Assembly (NCBI GenBank): GCA_934255105.1
Contig: CAKQNH010000217.1
Span: forward strand, 1-7,410
Length of the DNA: 7,410 nucleotides
DNA from: an uncultured Pirellulaceae bacterium
GTDB taxonomy: Bacteria; Planctomycetota; Planctomycetia; Pirellulales; Pirellulaceae
Direction: 5' to 3'
A program made the position numbers and the translations under genes. The notes beneath the pieces are model-generated. The model had not been told where the DNA came from. It saw only the letters and a program-made list of their open reading frames with translations, and ran no database searches. Every line of letters starts with the position of its first letter. Positions within the stretch are counted from its first letter, which is position 1. Positions 1 to 5,606 of this stretch are shown piece by piece.

Positions 1-36
1 GCATGGGTTCGCCGGCTGCTTGATACCACACAACAT
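1..36 (-). CDS. Possible 5' end of a divergent gene, cut by the window edge
   Basis: On the minus strand an ATG at 36-34 opens a frame reading MLCGIKQPANPC that runs off the left edge without a stop. A near-perfect Shine-Dalgarno, AGGAGG (complement of 45-50), lies 8 nt upstream of it, better than the sites of most other genes here. Only 12 codons are visible, so no product can be named. A competing reading is the plus-strand frame open from base 1 to the TAA at 82-84 (27 codons), which could be the tail of an upstream gene. The ribosome binding site makes me prefer the minus-strand start. If it is correct, 37-130 is a shared divergent promoter region with the lipoprotein gene. Confidence 0.45.
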   Translation of the reverse strand, partial: MLCGIKQPANPC

Positions 37-110
37 TTTTCCCGCCTCCTGCGAGCTGGTCTCGCGGGTGAAGTAGCTCTGTAACCCTTCAGGGATATGC
101 AAAATAGTCG

Positions 111-130
111 CTGATCGCTCCGCCGATCAG
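111..130. repeat. Perfect 7-bp inverted repeat directly before the lipoprotein start
   Basis: CTGATCG at 111-117 and CGATCAG at 124-130 form a perfect inverted repeat around a 6-base spacer, ending at the base before the ATG at 131. It could be a small operator or an RNA hairpin that affects initiation. No T-tract follows, so it is not an ordinary intrinsic terminator. Confidence 0.5.
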
Positions 131-1315
131 ATGCTAAAGTCGCTGATGATCAATATCAAGTCACAACTCAATTTACTACTCCTAATGGGCTGCTTGGCGA
201 CTTATGGTTGCAGTGCGCAGCGCGATGTGGAATCGATTTCGCCGTCGGCTGCCTCAGAATCATCAGTCCCCACGCGAGAGGTCGCTACACAGGAGCCCGC
301 CGCACAGGTACTCGCCGCACAGGAGCCCGCCGCAAAGGAGCTCGCCAGCCCGCTTCGCACGCGAATAGCGCAAGTGCTCGAAGACGGCTTGCGCGCGCGC
401 CGCCTGGATTCGCAGGTCAATGCTGCCTGGCAGATCATGCATGGCGTGATTTGCTACGGGCACGCGCTGCAGATTGACACACCCGATCGTGGCCTGTGCT
501 CGGCCGTGGACTACGCATTTACCGGCGGACAGATCGATGGTTTCGAACTTATGCTCGGCAGTCAACCGCTGCCCAGTACCGAGCGTGTGGGGCTCAAGGC
601 GCGACTAGAACCGGGCAGCTATATTGGGCAGGGGCACGTCGATCAGTGGCTGGCCATCTTTGCAATGGCCGACCTGCCGCTTGAGACCCCTGTCGAGCAT
701 GGCGGACAGACGCTGACGCTGCTCGATTGGGCGCGACAAGCCCAATATGACGTCAGTTATAATATGCTAGATGAATTTGGCTGGACCTTGATCGCCTTGA
801 CGCACTACTTTCCGGACGAACCTACTTGGCAGGCCGCCGACGGACATGCGGTGAGTTGGGAATTGTTGGTCGCAGCCGAATTAACGTATGACATCGATCA
901 AAGTCCCTGCGGCGGGACGCATCGACTGGTGGGCATCGCCCGCGCCCTGCAGGCCAAACAACGCTCGGGACTGGCCGACTCGGCGACCTGGCAACAGGCG
1001 CAAAGCGCAATCGATGAACATCTGGCCAAAGTGCATGATCAACGATCGGCCGGCGGCGGTTTGTCGAGCCAGTATTTTTCGCGACCGAGTGTTACCGCTG
1101 ATCTGTCCGCCGAACTGGCTAGCGCTGGGCACCTGCTGGAATTCGTCTCCGTTGCAGCCTCGCCGGCTGAACTGTCTTCGCAGTGGGTAGAGCGAGCGGC
1201 CGTGCAATTGTGCGAAATCCTCGAACGCTCGCGACACGTTGAACTCGATTGCGGTGCGTTATACCACGCCCTAAACGGCTTGCGGATCTACCAGCAACGC
1301 CGGTGGGACAGTTGA
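131..1315 (+). CDS. Predicted lipoprotein, helical-toroid-like, conserved planctomycete type
   Basis: A 394-residue protein of unknown function, probably exported and lipid-anchored. The N-terminus is a short basic stretch, a hydrophobic core (about 13-26) and two candidate lipobox cysteines: C21 in LLMGC and C27 in ATYGC. Residues 28-75 are a low-complexity linker with an Ala/Glu/Gln five-residue repeat. From about 76 to the end the protein is mostly helical with conserved-looking spots: GQGHVDQW (167-173), SPCGGTHR (258-265), a Gly-rich SSQYFSRP segment (308-319), AGHLLEF (332-338) and DCGALYHALNGLRIY (373-387). The pattern resembles alpha/alpha-toroid proteins, and I recall similar planctomycete proteins carrying an unreliable 'ADP-ribosylation factor GAP' label. 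C260, H264, C374 and H379 could be a metal site, which is inference. The start at 131 lacks a clear Shine-Dalgarno; ATG at 146 (M6) is an alternative that keeps the signal peptide. The kinase gene follows after 22 bp. Confidence 0.9.
   Translation: MLKSLMINIKSQLNLLLLMGCLATYGCSAQRDVESISPSAASESSVPTREVATQEPAAQVLAAQEPAAKELASPLRTRIAQVLEDGLRARRLDSQVNAAWQIMHGVICYGHALQIDTPDRGLCSAVDYAFTGGQIDGFELMLGSQPLPSTERVGLKARLEPGSYIGQGHVDQWLAIFAMADLPLETPVEHGGQTLTLLDWARQAQYDVSYNMLDEFGWTLIALTHYFPDEPTWQAADGHAVSWELLVAAELTYDIDQSPCGGTHRLVGIARALQAKQRSGLADSATWQQAQSAIDEHLAKVHDQRSAGGGLSSQYFSRPSVTADLSAELASAGHLLEFVSVAASPAELSSQWVERAAVQLCEILERSRHVELDCGALYHALNGLRIYQQRRWDS
278..352 (+). repeat. 15-bp tandem repeat coding a five-residue linker repeat
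   Basis: Five consecutive 15-bp units code EVATQ, EPAAQ, VLAAQ, EPAAK and ELASP just after the signal peptide of the lipoprotein. The unit ACAGGAGCCCGCCGC occurs twice exactly (289-303 and 319-333), with near copies between and after. It probably arose by in-frame slippage and forms a flexible spacer between the lipid anchor and the folded domain; copy number may vary among strains. Confidence 0.8.
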
Positions 1316-1324
1316 TTGACAGTC

Positions 1325-1330
1325 GGAAGG
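1325..1330 (+). promoter_or_regulatory. Ribosome binding site of the kinase gene
   Basis: GGAAGG lies 7 nt before the GTG at 1338 and supports that non-ATG start. The next in-frame ATG codons lie deep in the N-terminal region, well past any such site. Confidence 0.65.
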
Positions 1331-1337
1331 AAAGCAC

Positions 1338-3068
1338 GTGAAGCAATTGCCTGCACCGCTGGATGCGACGACGGAGTTTTCATCCCACGAACTGTTGGAG
1401 GCCAGCGAAGCCTCTGAGTTGCCTACGGCGGATTCAGCAAAATCCACCCGCAAGACTCGTCGCATCGGATTGGTGCTGGGGAGCGGCCCGTCGATGAACG
1501 AAGAGACCATGCGACGCTTGGCAGAGCGGTTGCGGTTGGCGTCGATTCTGATGGGCAGCGGATTTGCCGCTTTCCTTGCCTTCAGCCTGTTGAACGTCTT
1601 TCGATCCACCAGCGGATCGCGGCCGATGATATTGGTTGGGCTGTGGTTGGTCACGCTTTCGACGCTAGCGGTCGCTTGGCGACTGTGTACCAAGTGCAAG
1701 GTAGTTCACAGGCATCTACGAATTGTTGAATTGGTCGTCTTCGGCGGGCCGATGATCTTCTTTGCGGTGGTTAGCTATCTCGTGCTCAAGTCGTCGATTG
1801 CCGAAGGGCATATCAACAACATCTCTGCACCCTGGTTGCTGTTGATCTTCACCTATGCGCTGCTGATTCCCAACACGTGGCAGCGCGCCGCCAGCGTGAT
1901 CATTCCGATCGCCTTGGTGCCATTGTTCGTTACAGTGACCGCCCGGCTGACGACCCATAGCTCGGTTGAAACGGTATTGCTCGACGCCAAACTGCACAAT
2001 GCGACCATCAATATTTTTGTGATGATGGCCTGGGGGAGCGCCATCGCTATCTGGGGCGTACGGTCGATTCGGTCTCTACGGCGGGAAGCCTTCGAGGCGC
2101 GCAAGATGGGACAGTATCAGCTCAAGCAGTTGTTGGGTCGCGGCGGGATGGGTGAAGTCTACTTGGCCGAACACTGCATGCTCAAACGTCCCTGCGCACT
2201 GAAGCTGATTCGCCCTGAAATGGCAGATTCCAGCCAAAATCTAGCCCGTTTTGAACGCGAGGTCCAGTTAACGGCGCGTTTGACGCATTGGAATACCATC
2301 GAAATTTATGACTACGGCCGAACGGATGAAGGTGTTTTCTACTACGTGATGGAATACTTGCCGGGCATGAATTTGGACGAAATTGTCAGGATGTACGGCC
2401 CGCTACCGAACAATCGTGCAATTCATTTCCTAACGCATGTTTGCGATGCGCTGGCCGAAGCGCACAGCCAAGGCTTGATTCATCGCGATATCAAACCGGC
2501 TAACATCTTTGCGGCCAAACGGGGCGGCATGTACGACGTCGTCAAGCTGCTCGACTTTGGACTCGTGCGGCAAACCAAGTTCTTCGCCGATGAAGAGTCC
2601 TCGCAAGCGGACATTGCGCTCGAGCAGTCGATTACCGGTTCGCCGCTTTACATGTCGCCCGAGCAGGCGCGGGGTGACGTCCCCGATGCCCGCAGCGATA
2701 TCTATTCGCTGGGCGCTGTAGGCTACTACTTGATGACCGGCCGCCCTCCATTTGCCGGCGAAAACCCAATGCGCGTGGTATTATCTCACGCGCATGACTT
2801 ACCAGCTAATCCGTCGACGATCAATCCGGCAATTGAACCGCAACTTGCGGAAATCATCATGGCCTGCCTCAGCAAAGCCCCAGGCGACCGTCCAGCGGAT
2901 GTCAGACAGTTACGGCGCGCACTGAAGGCTGGTGAAGTTGCACGCAGATGGAACGCTGAGGATTCCGCTGTGTGGTGGGAGCACCATGGTTGCCCAGTAA
3001 AGAAGCGCCTTGATAGCCAAGTGTTGCGCGGCGCATCAACCATCGGCATGTCGACCGTAGGCTCGTAA
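1338..3068 (+). CDS. Membrane-anchored Hanks-type Ser/Thr protein kinase
   Basis: A 576-residue kinase that transfers phosphate from ATP to Ser/Thr of unknown substrates. A Ser/Thr-rich cytoplasmic N-terminus (1-60) precedes six predicted membrane helices (about 67-88, 96-116, 129-150, 163-179, 184-203, 222-243). The kinase domain (about 260-535) begins almost directly after the last helix. Catalytic features are complete: glycine loop GRGGMGEVY (267-275), ATP-binding lysine K289 in ALKLIR, helix-C glutamate E308, catalytic loop HRDIKPAN (382-389) with D384 and N389, DFG at 406-408, and YMSPEQ (438-443) in place of APE. It is an RD-type kinase with a fairly long activation loop. The 40-residue tail contains a Trp/His patch and ends Ser/Thr-rich, so it may be an autophosphorylation target. 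There is no PASTA, TPR, WD40 or other sensor module; the membrane domain itself may sense. The start is GTG. The lipoprotein gene 22 bp upstream is a candidate partner. Confidence 0.97.
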   Translation: MKQLPAPLDATTEFSSHELLEASEASELPTADSAKSTRKTRRIGLVLGSGPSMNEETMRRLAERLRLASILMGSGFAAFLAFSLLNVFRSTSGSRPMILVGLWLVTLSTLAVAWRLCTKCKVVHRHLRIVELVVFGGPMIFFAVVSYLVLKSSIAEGHINNISAPWLLLIFTYALLIPNTWQRAASVIIPIALVPLFVTVTARLTTHSSVETVLLDAKLHNATINIFVMMAWGSAIAIWGVRSIRSLRREAFEARKMGQYQLKQLLGRGGMGEVYLAEHCMLKRPCALKLIRPEMADSSQNLARFEREVQLTARLTHWNTIEIYDYGRTDEGVFYYVMEYLPGMNLDEIVRMYGPLPNNRAIHFLTHVCDALAEAHSQGLIHRDIKPANIFAAKRGGMYDVVKLLDFGLVRQTKFFADEESSQADIALEQSITGSPLYMSPEQARGDVPDARSDIYSLGAVGYYLMTGRPPFAGENPMRVVLSHAHDLPANPSTINPAIEPQLAEIIMACLSKAPGDRPADVRQLRRALKAGEVARRWNAEDSAVWWEHHGCPVKKRLDSQVLRGASTIGMSTVGS

Positions 3069-3133
3069 CGTGTACCGCGGTGTTACGGCGGACCTAGACA
3101 ACTGTTGAAGCGTTGCGCTCAAATCGGCGCACG

Positions 3134-3167
3134 AAAAAACCGCCATCAGCGACATGCCGAGGACGGT
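3134..3167 (-). terminator. Intrinsic terminator of the histone-like gene
   Basis: Read on the minus strand, ACCGTC pairs with GGCGGT (one G-U pair). After a 1x1 mismatch TCGGC pairs with GCTGA (one G-U pair), closed by a 5-nt loop ATGTC. The stem (3139-3167) runs straight into six Ts (3139-3134). It lies about 58 nt beyond the first stop codon and would end the transcript before it reaches the convergent kinase gene, whose stop is at 3068. On the plus strand no T-run follows, so it does not clearly serve the kinase gene; I see no good terminator for that gene in 3069-3133. Confidence 0.8.
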
Positions 3168-3208
3168 TACTGTACTTTCAGGAGAAAGTGTGTTTCTTTG
3201 CCGGAAGT

Positions 3209-3224
3209 TAGTGATACGTCACTA
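3209..3224 (-). repeat. Small perfect hairpin at the stop codons
   Basis: TAGTGA and TCACTA form a perfect 6-bp stem around a 4-base loop, starting at the second of three tandem stop codons of the histone-like gene. No T-tract follows, so it is not a terminator by itself; it might protect the 3' end of the mRNA or be incidental. Confidence 0.5.
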
Positions 3225-3416
3225 CTACTTCTTTTTGGCAGTCTTCTTCTTAGCAACCTTCTTCTTAGCGGCAGCCTTTGGAGCAGCCTTCTTCTTGACG
3301 GCAGCCTTCTTAGCTACCTTCTTTTTGGTTGCAGCTTTCTTCGCTACTGCCTTCTTAGCTACCTTCTTCTTGGTAGCAACTTTCTTGGTCGCTGTAGCAG
3401 CTTTTTTCTTCGCCAC
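3225..3416 (-). CDS. Lys/Ala-rich histone H1-like small basic protein
   Basis: A 63-residue protein made almost only of Lys (30), Ala (20), Val (6) and Thr (5), with one Pro and no acidic, aromatic or cysteine residue. Arrays such as ATKKKVAKKA resemble the C-terminal tails of eukaryotic histone H1 and the chlamydial Hc2 / bacterial AAKKK-type nucleoid proteins. The likely role is non-specific DNA (or RNA) binding and compaction through its positive charge; it is probably disordered when free. No globular domain is present, so it is a bare tail. The start is GTG, supported by a strong ribosome binding site; the gene ends TAG TAG TGA. It stands alone with its own promoter, leader and terminator, between convergent kinase and co-directional M50 genes. 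The long plus-strand frame over the same bases is a by-product of its Lys/Ala codons. Other possibilities are a ribosome-associated basic peptide or RNA chaperone. Confidence 0.88.
   Translation of the reverse strand: MAKKKAATATKKVATKKKVAKKAVAKKAATKKKVAKKAAVKKKAAPKAAAKKKVAKKKTAKKK
3304..3393 (-). repeat. Two tandem 45-bp units inside the histone-like gene
   Basis: Bases 3304-3348 and 3349-3393 are tandem 45-bp units that share their first 20 bases exactly and most of the rest. Each encodes 15 residues of the form xATKKKVAKKA-type array. They point to growth of the gene by in-frame duplication and make it prone to length change or mis-assembly. Confidence 0.75.
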
Positions 3417-3624
3417 GTTCTATTCCTCCGCTAAACGGAAACATGGAAAAGACCCATACGTTGACGACAACAGCCACATGCTAGCGTCGGGGTCGTTTTC
3501 CGAATCGAGAAAATCACCACACTCCCAGGTCATTGCAGTGGCCACCGCGTTAACTGACCTAAGCCCATGGAGATCACCTACGTCCTTAGATACTATTTGT
3601 ACGGTTCTTCGACAACAATGCAAT
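3417..3624 (-). promoter_or_regulatory. Long 5' leader of the histone-like gene
   Basis: If the promoter at 3631-3659 is used, transcription starts near 3624 and leaves roughly 205 nt untranslated. The leader holds an inverted repeat, AGGTCA (3527-3532) and TGACCT (3555-3560), with an 8-bp palindrome GTGGCCAC (3538-3545) in its loop. A TTG-started 67-codon frame spans much of it (3623-3420), but it has no ribosome binding site and no recognisable protein features. No known riboswitch class is recognisable. Confidence 0.4.
3423..3429 (-). promoter_or_regulatory. Strong ribosome binding site deciding the GTG start
   Basis: GGAGGAA on the minus strand ends 6 nt before the GTG at 3416. It fixes the start of the histone-like protein at MAKKK and suggests high translation, as expected for an abundant nucleoid protein. 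Confidence 0.85.
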
Positions 3625-3630
3625 ATGTTT

Positions 3631-3659
3631 ATGATAGCTTTTCAACATATTTCTGACAA
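3631..3659 (-). promoter_or_regulatory. Sigma70-like promoter of the histone-like gene
   Basis: On the minus strand TTGTCA (3659-3654) and TATCAT (3636-3631) each match the consensus hexamers at five of six positions, with the ideal 17-bp spacing. The surrounding 3600-3690 is visibly A+T-rich compared with the flanking genes. It is the best promoter match in the window. Confidence 0.7.
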
Positions 3660-3670
3660 TTTTTCAACAT
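3639..3670 (-). promoter_or_regulatory. Pair of 10-bp direct repeats across the -35 box (operator candidate)
   Basis: ATGTTGAAAA (minus strand) occurs exactly twice, complement of 3639-3648 and of 3661-3670, a period of 22 bp or about two helical turns. One copy lies in the spacer between -35 and -10 and the other just upstream of the -35 box. This is the placement expected for sites bound by a dimeric regulator on one face of the DNA. Confidence 0.5.
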
Positions 3671-3684
3671 CGTTTATTTCCGAC

Positions 3685-3717
3685 TGCAAAAGCTACCAGC
3701 GCGCAGTAGTGCAGCGC
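3685..3717 (-). terminator. Weak terminator candidate after the M50 gene
   Basis: On the minus strand a stem of 4 + 3 bp with one bulged base and a 4-nt loop (3699-3717) begins about 10 nt after the M50 stop codon. A short TTTT follows after 7 nt. The T-run is short and displaced, so termination may be weak or factor-dependent. Confidence 0.3.
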
Positions 3718-3727
3718 ATCGCAGCGA

Positions 3728-4528
3728 TCAAAATCCGCGCGAGCCAGTTTGCATCGCTTGCCAGTTGCCAGCCGCTAACAACAGAAACATGATGCCAAAT
3801 GTTTGACCGCTTTGCAGAAAGTAAATGCCCAGCAGCCCTGCCGCGCCGATCGAAACGATGTGCGCGATGCGCATGGGGTCGCGCGAGCGCGACATCATCA
3901 ATCCGCTGCGCAATACCTGGCCGCCATCCAGCGGCAGTATCGGTGCTAGATTCAAAATCGCCCAAGCTGTACTGGGATAGAGAATCGCGTCGAACAAGGC
4001 ATACACGACCATCGTGCTGGGTACTTGTTTAGAGCCTATATCGATGCCCGTCAGACGACTCAGCCAGCCATCCAAATCCATCGGCACGCCGGCTTGTAAG
4101 CCGATCAACCAGACCACTAGCGCCAGTGTCAGTTGCAGGCCGGGGCCCGCCAGCGAGATCACGATCTGTTCGCGCGGTCCAACTTGTCTGCGACGCGCGC
4201 CATCCCACGCGCCCATCGAATCGGATATCGCCAAGCCGCCGAAGTGATACAGCACGATGCGGCTGGGGATGCCGTAGAAGCGCATCGCAAAGGCGTGCCC
4301 GAGCTCATGTACCAAAATCGACAACCACACTGCGGCAATCCACACCAACAGCAACATCGGGGCACCGGGACTGTCGATATCTGCCATCTGTGCATAGTCG
4401 TCAAGCATACCGCTCCAGCCCCATCCCAGCACGGCGGCAACAATCCAGAACCCCCAGGCGATGCGCACCGGAAAGCCAAAGCAATTGAACTGTAAATCGT
4501 ATGGGCTAACGCCGGGTTCCTGCAGCAT
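3728..4528 (-). CDS. M50-family (site-2-protease-like) membrane metalloprotease
   Basis: A 266-residue integral membrane zinc protease, of the family that cuts substrates within or near the membrane. The zinc motif HELGH is at 74-78 in a hydrophobic helix, with E75 as catalytic base. The second family motif is NLAPILPLDGGQ (193-204), where D201 is the expected third zinc ligand. Helices are predicted at about 22-40, 57-80, 120-145, 170-195 and 222-252. It has no PDZ or CBS domain, so it belongs with the short minimal M50 proteins, and its substrate cannot be inferred. The start ATG has only a weak AAGG 8-9 nt upstream. A TATACT-like hexamer (complement of 4571-4576) lies upstream without a convincing -35 box. 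It follows hemC by 84 bp on the same strand and may be read from the same transcript; no functional link to heme synthesis is known to me. Confidence 0.94.
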   Translation of the reverse strand: MLQEPGVSPYDLQFNCFGFPVRIAWGFWIVAAVLGWGWSGMLDDYAQMADIDSPGAPMLLLVWIAAVWLSILVHELGHAFAMRFYGIPSRIVLYHFGGLAISDSMGAWDGARRRQVGPREQIVISLAGPGLQLTLALVVWLIGLQAGVPMDLDGWLSRLTGIDIGSKQVPSTMVVYALFDAILYPSTAWAILNLAPILPLDGGQVLRSGLMMSRSRDPMRIAHIVSIGAAGLLGIYFLQSGQTFGIMFLLLAAGNWQAMQTGSRGF

Positions 4529-4612
4529 AGTAGACCTTAGTTGAACATTCTGAGGCTTAGCATCGTGTGAAGTATAACCGTCGTCGCCGCGAGCTCAGTA
4601 AAGAAGAATCTG

Positions 4613-5527
4613 TCATCGCCGCGCGGCCGCGATGAGCTCCGCTGCGCCCTGCCGCTTCAATTCATCGGCCAGCTCCGCTCCCAACTCTACAGCACTGGTC
4701 GGCGAGCCACGGCGCTGTCCAGTGACCGCTTGCCGACCATCGATGGAGAACACACCGGCGGATAATTCGAGCTGGCCAGTGCCGTTGATTTTTCCAACAG
4801 CAGCCACGGGTGCCAAACAACCGGCCAGCAAGTGGAGCAGCAGCGAGCGTTCGGCGGTAACTGCCGCGAAGCTATCGGCACAGTTGAGCTGCTCTACAGC
4901 AGCCCGCGTGGCCTCGTCCGGCGTCCGGCACTCTAGTCCCAGTGCTCCCTGCCCGATGGCGGGCAGAATCCTGTTTTGCGGCAGGGTTTGAGTGATTTGT
5001 GCGGTCAGCTCTAAACGCGACAGACCAGCCGCAGCCAGAATGATCGCATCGTAGTCCCCCGCATGCATTTTGCGGATGCGTGAATCGACGTTACCACGGA
5101 TATCAGCGATGACGATGTCAGGTCGCCAAGCCAGCAATTGCGCACCGCGGCGGGCGCTGCCGGTACCGATGGTCGCTCCGGCGGGCAATTGTTCGAAGTT
5201 TTCGCCCGATCGACTGAGCAAACAATCGTCCGTCGACTCGCGCGGTGGGACGGCCGCCAGGGTCAGCCCCTCGATGGGAATTGTCGGCAGATCTTTCAAA
5301 CTGTGCACTGCCAGGTCAGCCTGATCAGCCAACAGAGCTCGCTGGATCTCTTTGCTGAACACGCCCTGGCCGCCAACGTCGCGCAGCGAGGCCGTGGAAA
5401 TGTCTCCCTCTGTGGCGATAATCACTAGTTCGACGCTGTGACCACGCTGCGTCAACTCACCGGCAACCCAGTCCGCCTGCCAGCGGGCTAACTTGCTACC
5501 TCGTGTACCGATTCGAATACTGGCCAA
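4613..5527 (-). CDS. hemC: Porphobilinogen deaminase (hydroxymethylbilane synthase)
   Basis: EC 2.5.1.61, a cytoplasmic enzyme that joins four porphobilinogen molecules into hydroxymethylbilane for heme and other tetrapyrroles. The 304-residue length is normal for the family. Signatures are complete: IRIGTRGSKLARWQA at the N-terminus (4-18), active-site Asp D79 in HSLKDLP (75-81), GTGSARR (121-127), the substrate-binding Arg region RGNVDSRIRK (144-153), IGQGALGLE (191-199), and the dipyrromethane-cofactor cysteine C237 in LLAGCLAPVA. The cofactor loop reads LLAGC instead of the enterobacterial LEGGC, an ordinary variation. The start is TTG at 5527, supported by the GAGGAG site; the ATG nearby upstream is out of frame. 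It is not beside other recognisable hem genes here, lying instead between the HEAT-repeat gene (79 bp upstream) and the M50 gene. Confidence 0.98.
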   Translation of the reverse strand: MASIRIGTRGSKLARWQADWVAGELTQRGHSVELVIIATEGDISTASLRDVGGQGVFSKEIQRALLADQADLAVHSLKDLPTIPIEGLTLAAVPPRESTDDCLLSRSGENFEQLPAGATIGTGSARRGAQLLAWRPDIVIADIRGNVDSRIRKMHAGDYDAIILAAAGLSRLELTAQITQTLPQNRILPAIGQGALGLECRTPDEATRAAVEQLNCADSFAAVTAERSLLLHLLAGCLAPVAAVGKINGTGQLELSAGVFSIDGRQAVTGQRRGSPTSAVELGAELADELKRQGAAELIAAARR

Positions 5528-5533
5528 TACGGG

Positions 5534-5539
5534 CTCCTC
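5534..5539 (-). promoter_or_regulatory. hemC: Ribosome binding site deciding the hemC TTG start
   Basis: GAGGAG on the minus strand stands about 7 nt before the TTG codon at 5527. Translation from there gives the family's usual N-terminus (MASIRIGTRGSKLA). The ATG overlapping this site is in another frame. Confidence 0.75.
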
Positions 5540-5606
5540 ATGCGAACAAATCTGGGCCTTCTACACAGCGCATGGTACAACTTCTCGAGCAGATCGGCGA
5601 GTCCAA

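Noticed and set aside
3069..3133. Possible terminator of the kinase gene in the GC-rich stretch after its stop
   Set aside because: Short self-complementary pieces such as ACCGCGGT are present, but there is no stable stem followed by a T-run on the plus strand.
3225..3416. Simple low-complexity CTT-rich repeat tract or a CRISPR-like array
   Set aside because: The periodicity follows codons of a Lys/Ala protein with proper start, stop and ribosome binding site; there are no unique spacers between constant repeats.
3420..3623. 67-codon minus-strand frame in the leader of the histone-like gene, ending just before its GTG
   Set aside because: It begins with TTG essentially at the predicted transcript 5' end, has no ribosome binding site, and its composition shows no protein-like features. 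A regulatory leader peptide is not excluded.
3154..3792. 212-codon plus-strand open frame rich in Phe/Leu/Ala that looks like a membrane protein
   Set aside because: Its hydrophobic part is the complement of the Lys/Ala codons of the histone-like gene, and it runs on across the promoter region and into the M50 gene's 3' end. The minus strand has the ribosome binding site, promoter and terminator.
4126..4495. Two overlapping 120-codon plus-strand frames
   Set aside because: They are antisense to the M50 gene, whose HELGH and LDGG motifs make the minus strand certain.
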